Below, in pieces: positions 1 through 9,800 of a DNA stretch of 64,000 nucleotides. Origin of the DNA: Rickettsia endosymbiont of Cardiosporidium cionae (GTDB taxonomy: Bacteria > Pseudomonadota > Alphaproteobacteria > Rickettsiales > Rickettsiaceae). Below the pieces are notes generated by a model that was given only the letters and a program-made list of their open reading frames with translations, searched no databases and had not been told where the DNA came from. The stretch's first letter is position 1; each line of letters starts with the position of its first letter. Both the position numbers and the translations under genes were made by a program. The DNA lies in NCBI RefSeq assembly GCF_015476335.1, contig NZ_JADAQY010000005.1, forward strand, positions 62,001 to 126,000, read 5' to 3'.

Positions 1-1055
1 ATAATCTCAGATAAAATATACACATTATATTCTAACAATTCGACTGTATCTGCTATAACCATTAAAGACAACTGTTGATAACATAATTTACTATCTTTAT
101 GATTCTTATCACTAAAATTAGTTAAGCTCATATCAGTTAATAATTGAGTATCATGACTTAAACCGAGAATATATGACTGTAAAGTCAAATCCCCTGAAAG
201 ATCAGTAGGTACTACAGAATAAAATATCTCAGTAATAATCATATTAACATTTGATTGTAATATCTTATTTATCACAGAATCTGGCAGATCAGTACATTCT
301 TTGATAGATAAAATTGCTGCAAACCGACTTTTATTTGTCTTACTCACGACTTCAATTTTGTTGTTACTAATTGCATAACTATGCTCGCCTAAATATTCTG
401 ACATATCTACAAAATTCAACTCTGGTACTGATGATTGGTCTAGCTGTATAATAGACTTATATATGAATAAATTTTCAGAAAAACAAATTTCATTTTCTAA
501 ATCCTTTTTTATAGATAATCTAGAGACATCATAATGCTTTAATCTTAACAATATAGAATCACTAATTTCTGTAATTTTTTTTAAAGCATGTACCAAGTTA
601 TGGTTTATACTATTTGCAATATTGTTCAAAAAATAATTATTAAAATTGCCTATATCTAGTTTAAAACTATTACTACAATAAACTATTGTTAGATAAATTT
701 CGTTAAGCATATGAGAAGAACCATCATTTAGATCCACCCAATATTTATGGAAATTAGCAAAAAACAGAGAATCATATTCTATACTCTTATTATCATAATC
801 TATTTGTTTATAAAGGTTATGGATCCAGAAAACTAATCTGGGATTATCAAAGCCAGATAATATACTACGAAGATCTGCTCTAATATTAGCGATATTACTA
901 ATATCACTTTTATTAGGGCCAGATATTTTTATAGTCTGGATCAATTCAGAGTTTTTTGTTAAAAGCGTACAGTCATTGAAATAACCTACTATAGGAATAA
1001 AATTCTTTGCAGATTGACTATAAAATAATTTTTTATATCGTGCATCGTAGGGCAT
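1..1055 (-). CDS. VirB4-family type IV secretion ATPase, N-terminal part (runs off window)
   Basis: The reading frame is open from an ATG at 1055 to the window edge, giving 351 N-terminal residues beginning MPYDARYKKLFYSQSAKNF. The part seen resembles the CagE/TrbE/VirB N-terminal domain: an early stretch like FIPIVGYFNDCTLLTKNSEL, then WIHNLYKQ, and later a Ser-Ser-His-Met-Leu-Asn-Glu-Ile-Tyr-Leu-Thr-Ile-Val segment matching the N(D/E)xYLT(L/I)V block of the family. VirB4 ATPases energise pilus and channel assembly at the inner membrane. The Walker motifs would lie beyond the edge, so ATPase competence cannot be judged. Rickettsiales typically carry two VirB4 paralogues; which one this is cannot be decided. 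No other vir gene is adjacent on the visible side. Confidence 0.62.
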   Translation of the reverse strand, partial: MPYDARYKKLFYSQSAKNFIPIVGYFNDCTLLTKNSELIQTIKISGPNKSDISNIANIRADLRSILSGFDNPRLVFWIHNLYKQIDYDNKSIEYDSLFFANFHKYWVDLNDGSSHMLNEIYLTIVYCSNSFKLDIGNFNNYFLNNIANSINHNLVHALKKITEISDSILLRLKHYDVSRLSIKKDLENEICFSENLFIYKSIIQLDQSSVPELNFVDMSEYLGEHSYAISNNKIEVVSKTNKSRFAAILSIKECTDLPDSVINKILQSNVNMIITEIFYSVVPTDLSGDLTLQSYILGLSHDTQLLTDMSLTNFSDKNHKDSKLCYQQLSLMVIADTVELLEYNVYILSEI

Positions 1056-1440
1056 TGTATACTACAGTATGTGTAAGTCTTGTATAAAATATTTCAATAT
1101 TTAATAGAAGATTTATATCTTAATTAATTATTAATATCTCCTTCAAGATTATCTCACATAAAATAATAAGATTAAACAAAATCCCAGTTTGTAGCTGTAT
1201 TTTATTGATTATTGTTACATCTTAACTAATGTAATATCTGATAAATTTAACTACCAAAACTAACTCCAAAAACTAAACTCTATCGCTACCACAATAGTAA
1301 TAATAACATTAGGTTACAAAAATAATTTAACCATTAATCTATTGTTATCAGCTAAAATTAAATATAATAATCATTAATCTATAACAAAATAGTATAGATA
1401 ATTACATTACGAATATGTTGTAACACAATCAAATTGTAAA
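1056..1440. other. intergenic region between divergent virB4-like gene and cca
   Basis: About 385 bases of AT-rich DNA lie between two divergently transcribed genes. An 11-base direct repeat (cattaatctat) occurs at 1332-1342 and 1372-1382, exactly 40 bases apart. I see no RNA gene, no convincing hairpin terminator and no conserved small reading frame; promoters for both flanking genes presumably lie here but none stands out. Confidence 0.4.
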
Positions 1441-2721
1441 ATGGAAAAGATAGCTAAAATAATAAAACAAACACTTAATATTCATTCTAAACATTGTTTC
1501 AAGATATTCGCAGAAATCAGAAAACATAATGGCAAAATTAGAGTAATAGGTGGGGCAGTGAGAGATGCTTTACTAGATATACCATCACAAGATATTGATT
1601 TGGCTACTGATATCATTCCGGATAATGTAATTAAAATATTATCTGGTAAATCAATTAAAACATTTAAATCAGGGATAGAATTTGGTACTGTTACTGCTAT
1701 AATAGAAGATGAGATATTTCAGATCACCACATTAAGAAAAGATAAAATTTGTTACGGAAGACATGCTAAAGTTGAATTTTCTAAAAGTTTTTTTAAAGAT
1801 GCTTTAAGAAGAGACTTCACCATTAATGCACTAAGCTATTGCCCCATTGAGCATAAGATATATGATTATTTTGGTGGCATAGAAGACCTAAAAAACTCAA
1901 TAGTCAGATTCATAGGTGATCCATATCAAAGAATTAAGGAAGATTATCTTAGAATATTGAGGTTCTTCCGTTTTTCTTGTAAATATTCAAATCATTTCCA
2001 TAAGATATCATTAGATGCATGCATAGAACTCAAAATAAATCTTGCAATATTATCTCAAGAAAGAATCAAGATGGAATTAGATAACTTGTTAAGTTTAGAA
2101 CAATGCAATAAAGCAATTGAATTAATGTTTAACAGTAAAATATTAGAACAAATTATTCCTATATATTCATTAAATACTGATTTAATGAATAAAATAGTCC
2201 AAGTTGCAAAACAATATAATTTAGAAATAACAAAAATCACAAGATATTCAATAATATTTCTGTCATTAACAAATATAAGCATTGACAAAATACTCAGTCT
2301 AAAATTTAGCAAAAAAGATGCTAAAATAACTTTTAACCTAATATCTTTCATAAAAGATATTTCATCTGACCTGTATACAATTGATGAATTACTGCATCAA
2401 TTAACATTGATGAGATTAGAAAATGATATTATATATTTTAATCAATATTTCATTCTTGCAATATCCATAAAAGAACAATTTGCAACGAAAATTAATAAAT
2501 TGTATAAATTTTTGATATCAATTGAAACAATTCCTAAATTTCCTATAAATGGATATGACCTAATTGAACTTGGTTCTCCAAGGCAAAACATAGGATTTTA
2601 CCTAAAAATATTAAAGAAAAAGTGGGTTGAAAACAATTTTCATTTGACTAAAGATAGGTTAATTAAAATTGCGTATAAACTAATAAGACAAAAACATCAT
2701 ACCGACTTTATACAAAAGTAG
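1441..2721 (+). CDS. cca: CCA tRNA nucleotidyltransferase / poly(A) polymerase family (class II)
   Basis: This is a class II nucleotidyltransferase that adds or repairs the 3' CCA of tRNAs. The catalytic block is at residues 36-56: GGAVRDALL followed by the DID pair of carboxylates that binds metal. The downstream LRRDFTINAL motif (about residues 120-131) and the YFGGIEDLKN segment complete the head and neck domains; the remaining half is a divergent helical body. The length of 426 is in the family range. The same family includes poly(A) polymerase I (pcnB), and sequence alone separates the two poorly; alphaproteobacterial members of this length are usually annotated CCA-adding. The 3' end overlaps convergent murA by 14 bases. 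Confidence 0.9.
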   Translation: MEKIAKIIKQTLNIHSKHCFKIFAEIRKHNGKIRVIGGAVRDALLDIPSQDIDLATDIIPDNVIKILSGKSIKTFKSGIEFGTVTAIIEDEIFQITTLRKDKICYGRHAKVEFSKSFFKDALRRDFTINALSYCPIEHKIYDYFGGIEDLKNSIVRFIGDPYQRIKEDYLRILRFFRFSCKYSNHFHKISLDACIELKINLAILSQERIKMELDNLLSLEQCNKAIELMFNSKILEQIIPIYSLNTDLMNKIVQVAKQYNLEITKITRYSIIFLSLTNISIDKILSLKFSKKDAKITFNLISFIKDISSDLYTIDELLHQLTLMRLENDIIYFNQYFILAISIKEQFATKINKLYKFLISIETIPKFPINGYDLIELGSPRQNIGFYLKILKKKWVENNFHLTKDRLIKIAYKLIRQKHHTDFIQK

Positions 2722-3988
2722 ATTTAATTCTTTTAATATCTACTCCGCACAGTGATAATTTACGCTCTATATCTTGATATCCCCTATCAAGGTGATACAC
2801 TCTGTGTATTTTAGTAGAACCTTTAGCTACCAAAGCTGCTAAGATTAAAGCTGCGGCGCCTCTTAAATCACTTGACATCACATCAGTAGCAGAAAGAGAT
2901 GAAACACCACATACTATAGCCCTATTATGTTCTATTCTGATATTAGCCCCCATTCTTATCAATTCATGAGCATGTAAAAATCTATTTTCAAATATTTGCT
3001 CATGTATGACAGATTTCCCTGAGCTCACACTCATTAATGACATAAAAGGAGGCTGTAAATCAGTTACAAAATCAGGATATGGAGAAGTATTGATATCGAT
3101 CGGATAAATTAATCCATCATGTCTAATCCTAATACTTGACTGATATACATCAATAATAGAACCAACATTTCTCAATATAGTTATCAATTTCATGAGATGT
3201 TGTGGATTCAAATTATGTAGCACTAAATCTCCTTGGGCTATTGCTACAGCTATCATATAGGTGCCAGATTCTATTCTATCTGGAATTATCTTACATTTAG
3301 TACCTAATAAAAAGGCAACCCCATAAATTTTTATTGTATCTGTACCCACGCCCTCTATTTTAGCTCCCATCTGAATTAAACATTCACACAGTGCTACTAT
3401 TTCAGGTTCTTTGGCACAATTCTGAAATACACTATCGCCTTCAGCTATTACTGCTGCTAATACGGCAGTAATAGTAGCACCTACAGATACCTTAGGAAAA
3501 GAAAAATTACAACCTCCTAATTTTTTTTTATTATTATTTGCTATAATATATCCAGATACTATTTCAATGGTTGCCCCCATGGATCTAAGTAACTCAATAT
3601 GTAAATCAACCTGACGTACACCGATAGCACAACCCCCAGGTAACGAAACCCTAGCGCGCCCAAACCTTGCTAATAACGGAGCTAACACCCAAATAGAAGC
3701 CCTCATTTGACTTACTATCTTATAATCAGCTGTAAAATGATTAATATTATTAGAAAAAATTTTAAATGTTGAACTATGATCTGCTAAATCAGAATCAATA
3801 ATACATCCATGAGATTCCAACAATATTTTCATAACATTTATATCAGAAAGAACAGGGATATTAGATATTTCTAACACAGATTCAGCTAATATTGCAGCAG
3901 CCATAATAGGCAGTGAAGCATTTTTAGATCCGCTAATACATATTTCTCCTTTTAACCTGTTACCACCATTGATAATAATACTATCCAT
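2708..3988 (-). CDS. murA: UDP-N-acetylglucosamine 1-carboxyvinyltransferase MurA
   Basis: MurA transfers enolpyruvate from PEP to UDP-GlcNAc, the first committed step of peptidoglycan synthesis in the cytoplasm. Seen here are the substrate-binding SGSKNASLP near residue 20 (Lys-Asn pair), the active-site loop LPGGCAIGVRQVDLHI near residue 117-132 with the catalytic Cys, the YPDFVTDLQPPF segment carrying the general-base Asp, and the late ENRFLHAHELIRMGA and SDLRGAAALILAAL blocks with the PEP-binding Arg. The Cys (not Asp) version predicts fosfomycin sensitivity at the enzyme level. At 426 residues it is full length. A retained MurA implies some peptidoglycan, which many obligate intracellular relatives keep only in reduced form. 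It follows rpsA on the same strand after a 71-base gap. Confidence 0.97.
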   Translation of the reverse strand: MDSIIINGGNRLKGEICISGSKNASLPIMAAAILAESVLEISNIPVLSDINVMKILLESHGCIIDSDLADHSSTFKIFSNNINHFTADYKIVSQMRASIWVLAPLLARFGRARVSLPGGCAIGVRQVDLHIELLRSMGATIEIVSGYIIANNNKKKLGGCNFSFPKVSVGATITAVLAAVIAEGDSVFQNCAKEPEIVALCECLIQMGAKIEGVGTDTIKIYGVAFLLGTKCKIIPDRIESGTYMIAVAIAQGDLVLHNLNPQHLMKLITILRNVGSIIDVYQSSIRIRHDGLIYPIDINTSPYPDFVTDLQPPFMSLMSVSSGKSVIHEQIFENRFLHAHELIRMGANIRIEHNRAIVCGVSSLSATDVMSSDLRGAAALILAALVAKGSTKIHRVYHLDRGYQDIERKLSLCGVDIKRIKSTFV

Positions 3989-4059
3989 TTAATATAATCC
4001 CACTAAAGCTGACTGATCTACATCATATAAAAATCTGCATAATTAACTAATATTGTAGA

Positions 4060-5808
4060 TCAATTCTCCTCTTGTTTTGAAGCAGAACTTATTGTTATAT
4101 CACTTTCAACATTAGTTTTAGATTCACCCTTAACAGAGGCTTCACTTTTTTCATTAGCTTCCTTATTATTTTCATTAACGGCTTGGTGTTTTTGATCATA
4201 TTCCAATGCCTTAATTGATAAGTTGATTTTACCATTATCCTTGATAAATATTATCTTAGCATCAAAACTATCATTAATATGAAATTGCTTGGTATCTTGA
4301 TATTGTTTATCAGAAGATAATTCAGATTTCTTAATAAACCCGTGTACATGATCATTAATTTTAACTCCAATAAATTCATCTTTTATATCATTCACAGTAC
4401 ATGTCACTACCATATTTTTACTCAATCCATTTACTACTCTTGCAGGTTCAGGAGTAAGCTGTTTAATACCCAACATTACCCTTTCTCTATCAAGATCAAT
4501 ATCTAATATTTTACACTCTACTAAATCACCTTTTGAGTAATTTTTAATAAGATCAGTGCCTTTATCAACCCAACTTATATCTGATTCATGTATCATACCA
4601 TCATTGGTAGGGCTTACCTCAATAAAAAGACCAAAATCTGTAATATTTCTTACAGGTGCTTTAATCACTGTACCGACTGGATGTTTTGCTATAAAATCCA
4701 CCAAAGGATTCTCCATACATCTTTTCATACTTAAAGAGATCCTATGTTTTTCGATATCAATTGCTATAATCATAAACTCTACTTCATCCCCAATTTTCAG
4801 TATTTTTCTGGGATTATAATTCACCTTACCCCAAGATATTTCAGATGAATGTACTAAGCCTTCTATACCATCTTTCAATTCAATAAATGCTCCATAATCG
4901 GTAATATTAGTAATTTTACCTTTCATTGCAGTTATTAAAGGAAATTCTTCAACAATTGTATCCCAAGGATTGGTCTCCAATTGCTTCATTCCTAATGAAA
5001 TTCTTTTAATATCTTCATTATATTTTATTATTACCACCTTTAATTCCTGACCTAGTTGTAATATTTCAGAAGGATGATTAACCCTACTCCAAGAAATATC
5101 GGTAACATGTAACAATCCATCTATACTACCTAGATCTATAAAAGCTCCATAATCAGTAATATTCTTCACAACACCATCTAAAATCATACCTTCTTTAATT
5201 GTAGCCAACATCTCTTCTTTAGCTTCAGATCTCGATTCTTCTAACACTGCTTTTCTAGAAACTATGATATTGGATAATTTTTTATCTATTTTAAGTATCT
5301 GAAATGTCTGATTAACCCCCATCAAAGTAGTAAGATCCTTTATTGGTCTGACATCCACCTGACTCCCAGGTAAAAAAGCTACCACTCCATTAATATCAAC
5401 AGTAAAGCCTCCTTTAATCCTACCGAATATCACACCTTGTACTTTTTCACCTTTATTAAAGGATTCTTCAATTTCTGACCATGAAACTTCTCTTAATGCT
5501 TTAGTCTTACTAAGTACTGTACCTTTGATACCCTCAATTTTTTCTATATAGATATCTATTATATCCCCTATATTAGGTAATTCCAGCTGACCATTTATAA
5601 CAAATTCTGATGAAGCTACACAACCTTCACTTTTAAATCCTATATCCACCGTAACTAGGTCTTTATTAACATTTACTACTTTACCTTTGACTACGTTATT
5701 TTCCTGTATATCCTTATTAGCAAATTGATTTAGCAACATGCTAAAATCTTCCTGGTCTGGTTCAAAATCAGTTAATTGAGGCACAAAACGTTTTTTACTA
5801 TTATTCAT
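4060..5808 (-). CDS. rpsA: 30S ribosomal protein S1
   Basis: S1 binds mRNA on the small subunit and helps initiation on weakly Shine-Dalgarno-dependent messages, which suits a low-GC genome. Six S1/OB repeats can be counted at about residues 36-100, 118-185, 205-275, 290-360, 378-446 and 464-530; repeats 3 to 5 share the diagnostic ITDYGAFI or ITDFGLFI core followed by a HxS/TDISW or HSSEISW end. A 45-residue acidic, Lys/Glu/Ser-rich tail follows the sixth repeat. The length (582) is usual for alphaproteobacteria. It lies directly downstream of cmk, the widely conserved cmk-rpsA arrangement, and its leader contains two palindromes at 5829-5843 and 5872-5891. Confidence 0.97.
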   Translation of the reverse strand: MNNSKKRFVPQLTDFEPDQEDFSMLLNQFANKDIQENNVVKGKVVNVNKDLVTVDIGFKSEGCVASSEFVINGQLELPNIGDIIDIYIEKIEGIKGTVLSKTKALREVSWSEIEESFNKGEKVQGVIFGRIKGGFTVDINGVVAFLPGSQVDVRPIKDLTTLMGVNQTFQILKIDKKLSNIIVSRKAVLEESRSEAKEEMLATIKEGMILDGVVKNITDYGAFIDLGSIDGLLHVTDISWSRVNHPSEILQLGQELKVVIIKYNEDIKRISLGMKQLETNPWDTIVEEFPLITAMKGKITNITDYGAFIELKDGIEGLVHSSEISWGKVNYNPRKILKIGDEVEFMIIAIDIEKHRISLSMKRCMENPLVDFIAKHPVGTVIKAPVRNITDFGLFIEVSPTNDGMIHESDISWVDKGTDLIKNYSKGDLVECKILDIDLDRERVMLGIKQLTPEPARVVNGLSKNMVVTCTVNDIKDEFIGVKINDHVHGFIKKSELSSDKQYQDTKQFHINDSFDAKIIFIKDNGKINLSIKALEYDQKHQAVNENNKEANEKSEASVKGESKTNVESDITISSASKQEEN

Positions 5809-5828
5809 AATTATACTTATAAAACGTC

Positions 5829-5843
5829 TATACTTAAAGTATA
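5829..5843 (-). promoter_or_regulatory. inverted repeat just upstream of rpsA start
   Basis: The sequence tatacttaaagtata is a perfect 7-base inverted repeat around one central base, 21-35 bases before the rpsA ATG. It would place a small hairpin over or next to the ribosome binding region. A related half site (ctaaagtataa) follows at once. Autoregulation of S1 at its own leader is known in gammaproteobacteria; a role here is inference. Confidence 0.35.
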
Positions 5844-5871
5844 ACTAAAGTATAAACAAATTGTTATTATT

Positions 5872-5891
5872 AAATTTGAAATTTCAAATTT
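5872..5891 (-). repeat. 20-base perfect palindrome between cmk and rpsA
   Basis: The 20 bases aaatttgaaatttcaaattt are a perfect palindrome in the 98-base cmk-rpsA spacer. Read on the coding strand it can fold as an 8-base stem with a 4-base loop. There is no following T run, so it is a poor intrinsic terminator; an attenuator, mRNA-processing or protein-binding site is equally possible. Confidence 0.4.
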
Positions 5892-5906
5892 TCATTCAAT
5901 TCAGCA

Positions 5907-6575
5907 TTAACCACAAGAATATATAAACTCATCTATTTTCATTAATACATCTTCAGGAGACAAAGATGTAGTATTGATAACTAATCCATCTGTTGTTGCA
6001 GATAAAGGAGACAAATCACGAGTTGAATCTCTAATATCCCTAGCTTGCATACCAGATAAAACAGTACTAAAATCAACACATATATCACGTGAATAAATCT
6101 GCTCATAGCGCCTTACGGCCCTAACATTTATATCAGCCATCATAAATATTTTCAAATCTGCATTAGGCAAAACAACCGTAGATATATCTCTACCTTCTAC
6201 CACCAACCTATTATTAGACTCTAGTAACTTATTAATATGTTGATTCACTACATATCTTAACTCTTTTATTGTCGCTAATTCTGAAGCTAACACCCCTATT
6301 TTTTCATTCTTTAATACAAGAACATCCAAACCCTCAGTATTAAATGGATCATTTAAAGCCAATAAAGCACTGACATCACAGCGATCCACATCACTCACAG
6401 ATTCTTGTAAGCATCTATAAGCAAACATCCTGTAGTACATCCCAGATTCTATATGAGATAAAGAAAATTTATCAGCTAACATAGAAGAAACGAGGCTCTT
6501 GCCTGAAGCTGCTGTACCATCAATAGCTACAATAAAACTAGAATTTTTATTATGGGCTTTATAAGCCAAAGACAT
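5907..6575 (-). CDS. cmk: cytidylate kinase
   Basis: Cmk phosphorylates CMP and dCMP with ATP. The P-loop GTAASGKS sits about 18 residues from the chosen start, the VVEGRDISTVVLPNADLKIF block carries the nucleotide-binding Arg-Asp, and the RDIRDSTRDLSPL segment is the family's LID signature. I chose the ATG at 6575 (MSLAYKAHNKNSSF), giving 222 residues, the typical length; the frame stays open 16 codons further upstream but that extension is hydrophobic, lacks an ATG and is not part of the family. The gene precedes rpsA by 98 bases on the same strand and is probably cotranscribed with it. Confidence 0.95.
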   Translation of the reverse strand: MSLAYKAHNKNSSFIVAIDGTAASGKSLVSSMLADKFSLSHIESGMYYRMFAYRCLQESVSDVDRCDVSALLALNDPFNTEGLDVLVLKNEKIGVLASELATIKELRYVVNQHINKLLESNNRLVVEGRDISTVVLPNADLKIFMMADINVRAVRRYEQIYSRDICVDFSTVLSGMQARDIRDSTRDLSPLSATTDGLVINTTSLSPEDVLMKIDEFIYSCG

Positions 6576-6772
6576 TGAACAAAAACAATTTAAAAAAATA
6601 TACGATAACTTACACAAAAGCAATTTTTACATTATTTAACTAAATATTACAATAACTAATTTCGTAAATTAATACTAATAATTCTTACTCTACTACCTAA
6701 AATAATTATTCTAGTAAGAAATATACCTAGAAATTCAATAATATTTAAGAATTCTTAGGAATTAAATTAAGC

Positions 6773-6801
6773 TTGATTCTTAATTTTTATTAATATATTA
6801 T
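6773..6801 (+). promoter_or_regulatory. putative sigma-70 promoter of the autotransporter gene
   Basis: A TTGATT box at 6773-6778 and a TATTAT box at 6796-6801 are separated by 17 bases, close to the housekeeping consensus. Start of transcription would fall near 6808, about 40 bases before the autotransporter ATG. In AT-rich DNA such matches arise by chance, so this is moderate evidence. Confidence 0.45.
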
Positions 6802-6849
6802 ATATAGTAGTCAAATATAATTATTAAATAATATTTACTTAAGTCTAAT

Positions 6850-9800
6850 ATGCAAAAATTCTACTTATCCCTTCTGTACGTATCTAAATTCTTGTTAATA
6901 TCTATAATATTATTGACTAACACTACTGCAACAGCAATTGGGCCTGAGATTGACCCCAAGGATACAAAAGAAATTCTCAACTCCTTCCGGTATTTTTTTA
7001 AAAATGATAGCAATGTAGAAAGATTCACACAGCCAAACGCTCAGATAGTAAACACAAGTAAAAATAAAAAATTATTTTTAAAACAAATGATGTTTGGAAG
7101 AAAGACCATACACTCTTATCCTGAGATTACGAAGATATCTCAAGGTCAAAATAAAAATTTTGATGCAAATTTTATTCAAAACAATACAAACTTAATAAAA
7201 AGCAGTGATTTTTATAAACCAATAAATATTTTTTTCTCTGGAATTGGAGCAAATATAGGCGCAAATACAGAACTAGAGTTCATAAATCAATCTGATCAAT
7301 CAATGCTGTCACAGATAGCAGCAAATAAAAATCCTGGTATTTCGGAGGATTATTTAAATATAAACTGTGCTCAAGTAGATCTATGTGGTCAAGGTATAAT
7401 ATCCCCCCCAGAAAACTCAAGTAATGATGATAGTAAGCGATACCATATAATAAATCATACCTTCACTCTAGGAATAAATAACATGCGAAATAACAATCAA
7501 GGATTAAGTAGTAATACCCAAATTAACAATCTATATAAAAAATTTTTAGCAAATGCACTTGATTCAAATATAAAAAATATAAAAACACATCTTGAAAAGA
7601 ATGCAACATCATTAACTCAATATAAGAATATACTTTCAAACTATGTGTTTTTAGTAAATCCATTATTACCAAATATTAGCGATCAAACAATCGTAGATAA
7701 GGTCAAAATGAGAATAAACAAAATAATTATTTTTTTTAATTCCAAGCATCAAAACAAAAAGCAAGAATTATTACAGCTAGTAGCTGAATTACCTGAAATC
7801 CATGAAAACGTAAACAACATAGCAAAAATAGACAAAATCAATATTACTTATCCAGAAGCATTAGTACAAGAACAAAAATTACTAAATACAATTAAAAAAA
7901 AATTAGGAGAACTTAGTGGAGCAACACTAAAAGACAATATTGAAGAAATAGATATAAAACCTAGTGATATGGTAAACGTATATAATGCATTATCAGATAC
8001 ATGTCAAGCATATATCACTGATCATATACTAATCCGAATTAACAATTATGCAATGAGCATTAGCATGTTACTTAAAGAAATAGAAGATCAACAATCCACC
8101 AGCGAGAGCACAACAGCTAATAATACTGTAAATAATAATACCAGAGAGACTTCAGATAACAAAAATAATATCAATGCTAGCGGAACTGATACAAATTCTA
8201 ATCAAGATGGATACCATACACCAAATCAAGAATCAGATAAAAAAATTGAACAAGACACTACGCAGCAATCAACAACAGACTTAAGGGCAAAACACGCTAA
8301 AGAAGACGAAGAAAGGAAATTACTATTAGCACAACTTCAAGCAAAAAGAGAAGCAGAAGAAAAAGCCGCACAAAAACAAGTTGCAAAAGAAAAAGCCGCA
8401 AAAGAAAAAGCTGCTCAAGAACAAACTCAAGAAGCAGAAACACGTACTAAAGCAGCGCAAGACAAAGCTAAAGAAGATGAAAAAAAACAACTATCAGAAG
8501 CAATACAAAAATTAACAGAAAAATACACTGAAGCAAAAACACGTACTGAAGCTGCACAAGGCGAAACTAAAGATGCACAAGACAAAGCTAAGAAAGCTGA
8601 ACAAAACCTGGCGCAACTGCAACAACAAACTCAAGAAGCAATACAAAAATTGAAAAAACAAGCTGAAGAAGAAATACAAAAACAAAAAGAAGCAGAAACA
8701 CGTACTAAAACTGCACAAGGCGAAACTAAAGATGCACAAGACAAAGCTAAGAAAGCTGAACAAAACCTAGCGCAACTGCAACAACAAGCTCAAGAAGAAA
8801 TACAAAAATTGAAAAAACAAGCTGAAGAAGAAATACAAAAACAAAAAGAAGCAGAAACACGTACTAAAGCAGCACAAGAAGAATCTGGGAAATCTCAACA
8901 ACACCTTGCACAACTATCAGAAGCAATAAAAAAATTAACAAAAGAATACAATGCAGCAAAAACACGTACTGCAGCAGTACAAGATGAAGCTGAGAAATCC
9001 GTACAAAACCTGACGCAACTAAAAAAACAAGCTCAAGAAGCAGAAAAAGTTCTAGAATTAATAGTAAATGAATCTAAAAATAAAGCTCAAAACGATGATG
9101 AAGTAAAATTTTTGAATGAATTTAAAGAGAAATTAAAGATAGAAATAGAACAGTTACAGAATGAAATAAAAGGATACAATAAAGCACTACAAGATATAGA
9201 AAATAAAAAAAGAAATCAAGAACAAATGAGATCAGTAAAACTCTTATTACAAAATAATCCAAATTGGAATGAAGAAAATGACAATGCTAACTTCAATAAT
9301 TTAGCTAAATTAGCATATAAAAACACAGAAGAACAAGAAAATGCAAATACAAGTATAATACATAAAACAGCCAAATTATTACTAAACCCAGAAATATCTA
9401 ACGAAATAAAATCAGATGCTTATTTCAGAATAACAAGGCTTAACCAAGATGAAGATTTGATATTATATAACATGCATAAATTGCCAGAATATTCTGTACA
9501 AGCACGTATCTTACTGCTAGCAATGAATAATGATTTGAATTCTCAATCTTATAACCTTGCAAGTAATAGTTCGATACCACATAACTTGGTACCAAATAAA
9601 CATGAAAATAATAACAATATTTGGATAAATTACTATAATACACAAGAAAAACAGTCAAAACAGAAAAATACTATAGAATATAGTGCTAAAGCCAATGGTG
9701 TAATTTTAGGAGGTGAAATAGTCCGGAATAAAAATCTAATTTTGGGGTTAGGTATAGGTTATTGTAATAAAAATGTAAAATTTCATGCTCAACATGAAGG

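Noticed and set aside
8512-8763. Minus-strand open frame rich in Phe, Ser and Cys
   Set aside because: It is the shadow of the repetitive autotransporter coding region on the opposite strand; composition is an artefact of the repeats.
8440-8961. Regularly spaced direct repeats that could suggest a CRISPR array
   Set aside because: The units differ in length (99, 159, 159, 105 bases), are in frame and encode a coiled coil; there are no unique spacers and no cas gene.
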